Shown in pieces: positions 59,455 through 64,000 of a stretch of 64,000 nucleotides of DNA. This DNA comes from Chloroflexus sp. (GTDB lineage: Bacteria > Chloroflexota > Anaerolineae > Anaerolineales > Villigracilaceae): NCBI GenBank assembly GCA_020723995.1, contig DYHT01000003.1:1-64000 (forward strand), written 5' to 3'. Under the pieces are notes generated by a model. That model was given only the letters and a program-made list of their open reading frames with translations. It made no database searches and had not been told where the DNA came from. The translations under genes were made by a program, and so were the position numbers. Each line of letters starts with the position of its first letter. Positions within the stretch are counted from its first letter, which is position 1.

Positions 59455-60084
59455 ATGAAAATGAACACATCAGAATATATAAATATTGCGGCAATTTGCC
59501 CGGCGACGAGTGTATTAGGTCCGGGGATACGCGCCGCGGTTTGGGTACAAGGGTGTCCCTTCCATTGTCCTGGTTGTATCGCGCCGGATTGGATTCCCTT
59601 TCAACAAGCTCAACTGATGCGCCCTGATGAAGTGGTTGCAGAGCTTTTTTCCGCAAGCGAAATAGATGGAATTACATTTTCAGGAGGTGAACCAATGCTG
59701 CAGGCTGAAGGTCTAGCAAAGGTCGCTCAAGCAGCCCGCCAACGGAAAGATGTTGACATTATTTGCTTTACAGGATATCGCTACGAAGATTTGCTCAAAA
59801 AGCCCCCATCAGCAGGCGTCACTGATTTTTTGCATTATATAGATGTGCTCATTGAAGGTGCTTACATCTCCAAGCACAATAATGGCATCGGTCTGAGAGG
59901 CAGCCATAACCAACGAGTTATGCACTTATCGACTCGATTGAGGTACTACGACTTTGAAAATTGTCTGCGCCATGTAGAGTTGCATATACGAGACGGGGAA
60001 ATTCTAGTTGTCGGTATACCTCAGAAAGACATTGAAAATCCGATGCGTCTGTTATCCAAATCGCTTATCGAAGGGAAGGGATGA
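59455..60084 (+). CDS. NrdG-like radical SAM activating-enzyme homologue
   Basis: The 209-residue protein carries the radical SAM cluster CPFHCPGC (Cys34, 38, 41), the GGEP motif (77-80), the TGY block ICFTGYRYEDLL and the YIDVLIEGAYISKHNNGIGL then RGSHNQRV region found in NrdG. NrdG makes the glycyl radical on anaerobic ribonucleotide reductase. No NrdD or other glycyl-radical enzyme is in the window, and the next genes are unrelated. The partner is probably novel. The start may be ATG 59455 or 59461. Confidence 0.88.
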   Translation: MKMNTSEYINIAAICPATSVLGPGIRAAVWVQGCPFHCPGCIAPDWIPFQQAQLMRPDEVVAELFSASEIDGITFSGGEPMLQAEGLAKVAQAARQRKDVDIICFTGYRYEDLLKKPPSAGVTDFLHYIDVLIEGAYISKHNNGIGLRGSHNQRVMHLSTRLRYYDFENCLRHVELHIRDGEILVVGIPQKDIENPMRLLSKSLIEGKG

Positions 60085-60085
60085 T

Positions 60086-61492
60086 ATGAGTGGGCACAAA
60101 CACGCTACGATAACCATCAGCGAAGATGAGTATCGGAGATTGCAGGAAGCAGAAATGAAATTGCGCTCTGAACGAAAAGAACGTGCAGATCAAGCGATGA
60201 CGATGTACACGCATGATGTATTCACCAAAGCATACGCTAGTATGGAGCAACGGCAAGCGTTTTTCGAACAAGAGATTGCATCCTTGGATTCAGTTCTAAG
60301 CGACTTGGAAAGAGAAACAGCACATGCGCTCATAGCTCAACAGTCTGATCTCTATCTTGAATTCGCAGAAAAAATGAACAATTCAAGGGAAAACACAGCC
60401 CAGATGATTGATGAGATTGCTCAAGGGTTTCAGAATATGCTCGAAAAGCAACACCACCGTCACCAGAATCAGTTAAGCAATGTCAACCAGCAGCTCATAA
60501 ATATACGAATTGATCAACGACAGAAATACACGCTGGCAGAAAACTGGATTAATTACGCATATACGCTGCGAGAATTCATCGAGAATCAATATGACTACAA
60601 TCGCTTCGTCCCTGGTCAAACACAAAAGCTCGACAATGAACTGACTCAGGCCCGGGAAAACCTGGGACAAGGTATGTCAGAAGCTGCATTTATTGGCGCA
60701 CAACAGGTATATACCAGTCTTTCAGTCTTTCGGCTCGAGATCGAAAAGGTAATGAGCGAATGGCAGGTTCTATTTCATACCACTTATCGAAATGCCCGCA
60801 GGTTGGACATAATGGCAAAGGAAAATCGCGAGGTTCCGGCAATAGACACAGATGGAAATGAAATACCATTTCAGATAAAAATAATAGACTGGGCAGGACA
60901 GGAGTATTTGCTAATAACTCAGCAAATAAATGACATACTCAATAAATTAAGAAATGATGCCCATCAATTATCCATTCAAGACCTCAGGAACTACTTATAT
61001 GAGGTCCTTCCGAAATTAGAAAAGGATTTAGACAACATCATCTATCAATCTCGCTTGGAAGTTATTAACTCCCAAATCCGAATCAATATCGCCGATTTAG
61101 CCCTTCAGGCTTTAGAGAAGCAAGGGTTTGTCTTGGACCAATGCGGTTATATCAATAACGACCGGCGCAAGTCTTTTTTTGCCTCCGTCCGCAATATAGA
61201 AGGCAGTGAAGTGGTTATTTACGTTGATCCTGCCAGGGAAAACGTAAATAATATTGTAATAGACTCAAAAGATAGGATCCCCCGCACCGAACATGAGTTA
61301 AGGAAACGTTTCCAAGATATCGCTCAGACCTTACTCCAATATGGTTTACAAGTAGGTGCGATGCAAGTAGATTATATGCCCGAGACGGACCGGGTTTTCA
61401 AGCCAAATTCATACATTAAAGAAACTCAACCTCCGCGCTTATTGGATACGAATGATGATCGCAAGAATCAGACAACCCCTGAAACAAAATAG
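60086..61492 (+). CDS. Coiled-coil protein of unknown function in the radical SAM/AAA+ operon
   Basis: The 468-residue protein begins MSGHKHATITISEDEYRRLQ. Residues 20-180 are a long Gln/Glu-rich coiled coil (EIASLDSVLSDLERETAHAL, FQNMLEKQHHRHQNQLSNVN) and 220-340 are helical. A C-terminal alpha/beta domain (QALEKQGFVLDQCGYINNDR, EGSEVVIYVDPARENVNNIV, LLQYGLQVGAMQVDYMPETD) and a disordered tail follow. No glycyl-radical RVxGY motif, membrane segment or known family is seen. AAGGGAAGGG precedes the ATG, two bases after the radical SAM stop. Confidence 0.75.
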   Translation: MSGHKHATITISEDEYRRLQEAEMKLRSERKERADQAMTMYTHDVFTKAYASMEQRQAFFEQEIASLDSVLSDLERETAHALIAQQSDLYLEFAEKMNNSRENTAQMIDEIAQGFQNMLEKQHHRHQNQLSNVNQQLINIRIDQRQKYTLAENWINYAYTLREFIENQYDYNRFVPGQTQKLDNELTQARENLGQGMSEAAFIGAQQVYTSLSVFRLEIEKVMSEWQVLFHTTYRNARRLDIMAKENREVPAIDTDGNEIPFQIKIIDWAGQEYLLITQQINDILNKLRNDAHQLSIQDLRNYLYEVLPKLEKDLDNIIYQSRLEVINSQIRINIADLALQALEKQGFVLDQCGYINNDRRKSFFASVRNIEGSEVVIYVDPARENVNNIVIDSKDRIPRTEHELRKRFQDIAQTLLQYGLQVGAMQVDYMPETDRVFKPNSYIKETQPPRLLDTNDDRKNQTTPETK

Positions 61493-64000
61493 AGGCAAGC
61501 GTTTTTTCATCCTTTATGGTGCTGGAATAGAGGATTTGTTTTTCACCTCATCTCATTCTAATAACTTTGAATTGACTATCGAGAACGTCCTTCTGGAAGA
61601 ACTGAAGGATGAGGGTTTTGAACGTGTCATTTTTACATCACCTCATCGTTCAATTTTTTTCTTGGACAACGAATCGGAGAAACTATCCTGGCCTAGAAAT
61701 AATGCAATGCGTCCAATTGATCATTCAAAAAACCAAATGCAATATTTGGATAACGGCCCACTGGCTACCATGTTGTTGTTCAAACCAGCCGTCAGAGTAA
61801 CCTCACAGACACCGCTTGAAAGCATGGGTGACGTTGTAGCTATCAGATTTTTAGATGCGATCATGAAAGATGAAACGATAAAATCCGCGGTAATCTTCCT
61901 TCAAGCTGAGAGCTCACTAAATTCATTCGAGTCTCCGAGAATTCTCTCGGGTCTTATCGGCGAATGGGCACGTTTACCCTCGAATAATAAAAATACTTGT
62001 TTTTTACTCTTCGCAGCCGGGAACCATGACCAACTGACGAAGATAGCAAATAGCTTGTCTGTGCCAGAACTTAGGAACTCGATACTGGATAAAAGTGATA
62101 AAGGTGGTAATCACGCTATAATCCAAATTGGAAGCCCGGAATATGAAGAGATTTTATGCCTAATAAATTACGTCCAGAAAACAACCGTAATCCAGGTTAA
62201 TCCTGATGATATCAATAAAATCAGTCATTGGATGGTCGCTGAAGGCATTAGTGCCCGCCAGTGGATTGACAGGTTTAGGTCCATCCAAAACCTAGATTTG
62301 CAGACCTTCCGTAAACAGCGTTGGAGCAAGGCATTCCAGGATGGAGAAATAAGCGGCGAAGAACGGCTAAATTCCCTGATTGGACTGCATGAGATAAAGA
62401 ACCGCATCCATGAATTAACTGCCTGGTTGTTAGTTTCATCTGAAAGAAAAACCAATCCCCAAACCTACCACCCCACCATGCACATGATCTTTACGGGAAA
62501 TCCGGGAACAGGCAAGACTACGGTGGCGCGTATTATCGGGGAAATTTTTCATGACATCGGTTTATTACGGAAAGGTCACCTGGTTGAAGCCAAAGGCAGC
62601 GATCTTGTCGCTGACCATGTTGGTGGAACTGCTATAAAAACAGATAATCTTATAAACCAAGCGATTGATGGTGTTCTCTTTATAGACGAGGCGTATGTTC
62701 TGACCGAAACTGAACGCGGCGGTTTCGGTCAGGAAGCTGTGGATACACTTCTTTCATACCTGGAAAACTACCGGGGAAAATTAGTCATTATCTTGGCGGG
62801 TTATCCAGAAAGAATGAGGCGTTTCATTCATTCGAATCCTGGATTAGCGCGGCGTTTCCCGGAAGATAACATTTTTCATTTTCCCGATTACACAACCCAG
62901 GAATTATGGGTGATCCTGGATCATATATTGCGAGAGATGGGTTTAACGTACACATCTGAAACTGAAGAGGCTTTGAAGAAAGTAATTGGTCGTCTGCATA
63001 TACTTCGCGATGAATCTTTCGGTAATGCCGGCGAAATGCGCAACCTGGCTGAGACATTGGACCGCCGCAGGGCAGCTCGGATCAAGCAAAAAGGAGAATC
63101 CTTCGACACACCTCTTTGCGCGGAAGATATTCCCGATAAATATTGTCACTTTCTCACCCAGGCAGTTCCTGGCCCGGAAATAATATTGAGTGAAATGAAT
63201 AACCTGGTTGGTTTGAAGAATGTAAAGGAAAACCTTCGAAATTTAGTTATTCGCGCCCAGTACGAAAATCTACGTGTTAAAGTGGATTCGAATTACACCA
63301 CAAACACGGGACTACAGCACATGGTTTTTGAGGGCAACCCAGGTACAGGAAAGACCACAGTTGCTCGATTGCTGGGGAAAATCTATCATTCGTTAGGTTT
63401 ATTGAGAAAAGGACATCTCGTGGAGGTCAGCCGGTCTGACCTGGTTGCCGGTCACGTGGGACAAACTGCTTTAAAAACCAAAGAAAAGATCAAGGAGGCG
63501 CTGGATGGGATTTTATTCGTAGACGAGGCTTATTCGCTTAACCAAGCAACGGGTAACGATTTTGGACATGAGGCAATTGACACCCTGGTTAAATCCATGG
63601 AAGATTATCGGCATAGATTAGTGGTTGTAGTCGCCGGTTATCCACGGCAAATGGCCGAGTTTATTGCCAGCAATCCGGGTTTGAGCTCCCGATTCGCAGT
63701 TATAATACATTTCCCTGATTTCAGCGCTCGTGAATTAATGGAAATTCTTATTAATCTGGCTCGAAGTGAAAAATATAGCTTAACCCCTCAAGTTCTTGAA
63801 GAAGCTTACCGATATCTTGAATTTACCTGGCAGGCACAAGACAATTATGGTAATGCACGTGCTGTGCGCAACTTATTTGATGGGATGAAGGCAGCACTAG
63901 CTGCAAGAATAATGAATAGAATAATGCGTGAAGGAAATGGTGCGCTTGACCCCGGTGAGATGGTTCGTTTTACGACAGGCGATATTCCTAGGCCAGCCTT
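61452..64000 (+). CDS. Tandem CbxX/CfqX-type AAA+ protein (3' end beyond window)
   Basis: At least 849 codons are open. ATG 61452 overlaps the coiled-coil gene by 41 bp. Residues 1-280 look like a degenerate P-loop domain: FFILYGAGIEDLFF where Walker A would be, SAVIFLQAES like Walker B, FLLFAAGN like sensor 1. Two CbxX-type AAA+ modules follow. Module 1 has Walker A GNPGTGKTT (349-357) and Walker B GVLFIDEAY (407-415). Module 2 has GNPGTGKTT (628-636) and GILFVDEAY (686-694). Relatives remodel enzymes (rubisco activase CbbX) or serve secretion (EccA). It probably remodels a partner in this operon. Confidence 0.88.
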   Translation, partial: MMIARIRQPLKQNRGKRFFILYGAGIEDLFFTSSHSNNFELTIENVLLEELKDEGFERVIFTSPHRSIFFLDNESEKLSWPRNNAMRPIDHSKNQMQYLDNGPLATMLLFKPAVRVTSQTPLESMGDVVAIRFLDAIMKDETIKSAVIFLQAESSLNSFESPRILSGLIGEWARLPSNNKNTCFLLFAAGNHDQLTKIANSLSVPELRNSILDKSDKGGNHAIIQIGSPEYEEILCLINYVQKTTVIQVNPDDINKISHWMVAEGISARQWIDRFRSIQNLDLQTFRKQRWSKAFQDGEISGEERLNSLIGLHEIKNRIHELTAWLLVSSERKTNPQTYHPTMHMIFTGNPGTGKTTVARIIGEIFHDIGLLRKGHLVEAKGSDLVADHVGGTAIKTDNLINQAIDGVLFIDEAYVLTETERGGFGQEAVDTLLSYLENYRGKLVIILAGYPERMRRFIHSNPGLARRFPEDNIFHFPDYTTQELWVILDHILREMGLTYTSETEEALKKVIGRLHILRDESFGNAGEMRNLAETLDRRRAARIKQKGESFDTPLCAEDIPDKYCHFLTQAVPGPEIILSEMNNLVGLKNVKENLRNLVIRAQYENLRVKVDSNYTTNTGLQHMVFEGNPGTGKTTVARLLGKIYHSLGLLRKGHLVEVSRSDLVAGHVGQTALKTKEKIKEALDGILFVDEAYSLNQATGNDFGHEAIDTLVKSMEDYRHRLVVVVAGYPRQMAEFIASNPGLSSRFAVIIHFPDFSARELMEILINLARSEKYSLTPQVLEEAYRYLEFTWQAQDNYGNARAVRNLFDGMKAALAARIMNRIMREGNGALDPGEMVRFTTGDIPRPA

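Noticed and set aside
60086-61492. Coiled-coil protein as a glycyl-radical enzyme, the usual NrdG client
   Set aside because: No C-terminal RVxGY/F-type glycyl motif and no barrel-like domain; it is too small and too coiled for that family.

Overview
The window looks like a chromosomal segment from a member of the Chloroflexota, most probably an uncultured Anaerolineae. This is an inference from gene content, not a database result. The clues are many lipoproteins with Thr/Pro-rich linkers, an ECF sigma factor next to a DUF5667 protein, a TIGR01906 membrane protein, a membrane-fused spermidine-synthase-like protein, a MacAB-type exporter and GTG/TTG starts. No rRNA, CRISPR array or prophage was seen. 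There are two tRNA genes (initiator Met and Leu-TAA).

Layout. Positions 0.4-9.9 kb hold a sugar operon: a LacI-type repressor with its own promoter and operator, a GH65 disaccharide phosphorylase, a binding-protein ABC importer, a sugar isomerase-like protein, an MFS transporter and beta-phosphoglucomutase. Together they would import an alpha-glucoside, split it by phosphorolysis and feed glucose 6-phosphate to glycolysis. Positions 10.2-12.4 kb hold a dnaE remnant and a sigma factor / DUF5667 / secreted-protein trio. Positions 12.6-18.7 kb are an accessory island: HigBA, a MntA-HepT pair whose toxin is broken, a 486-residue protein of a widespread unnamed family preceded by a strongly structured non-coding stretch, and a truncated tyrosine recombinase. 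The island is bracketed by 60-bp direct repeats beside the tRNA-fMet gene.

Positions 18.9-44.2 kb are mostly envelope and housekeeping genes: lipoproteins, an M32 carboxypeptidase, a HEPN/nucleotidyltransferase pair, an RpiB-like isomerase, a MacAB-type exporter, a GltD-like oxidoreductase, two membrane metalloproteases, DedA, penicillin acylase, a GH25 lysozyme, TatAC, NusB, Asp23, FabG and a spermidine-synthase-like protein. Positions 44.3-58.8 kb hold L25, a Nudix hydrolase, TrmI, an S9 peptidase, a cold-shock protein, IscS-MnmA (tRNA thiolation), BrnTA, a phosphohexomutase / TatD / polyprenyl synthase operon and a PHP phosphoesterase.

Positions 58.9-64.0 kb contain the best candidate for an undescribed system: a LuxR-type regulator that looks leaderless, an NrdG-like radical SAM activase with no glycyl-radical enzyme nearby, a 468-residue coiled-coil protein of unknown function, and a giant protein with two CbxX-type AAA+ modules behind a possibly degenerate third, running off the window end.

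The window is also rich in small repeats: a MITE-like palindrome in three places (two with clear target duplications, one of which supplies the tatA stop codon), a ~110-bp inverted pair, TGAA-loop hairpins, and arrays of degenerate 7/8-base words that have entered coding regions. Several genes are decayed by deletion (sigma/membrane fusion, VapBC, dnaE, ppiB, DUF4143).
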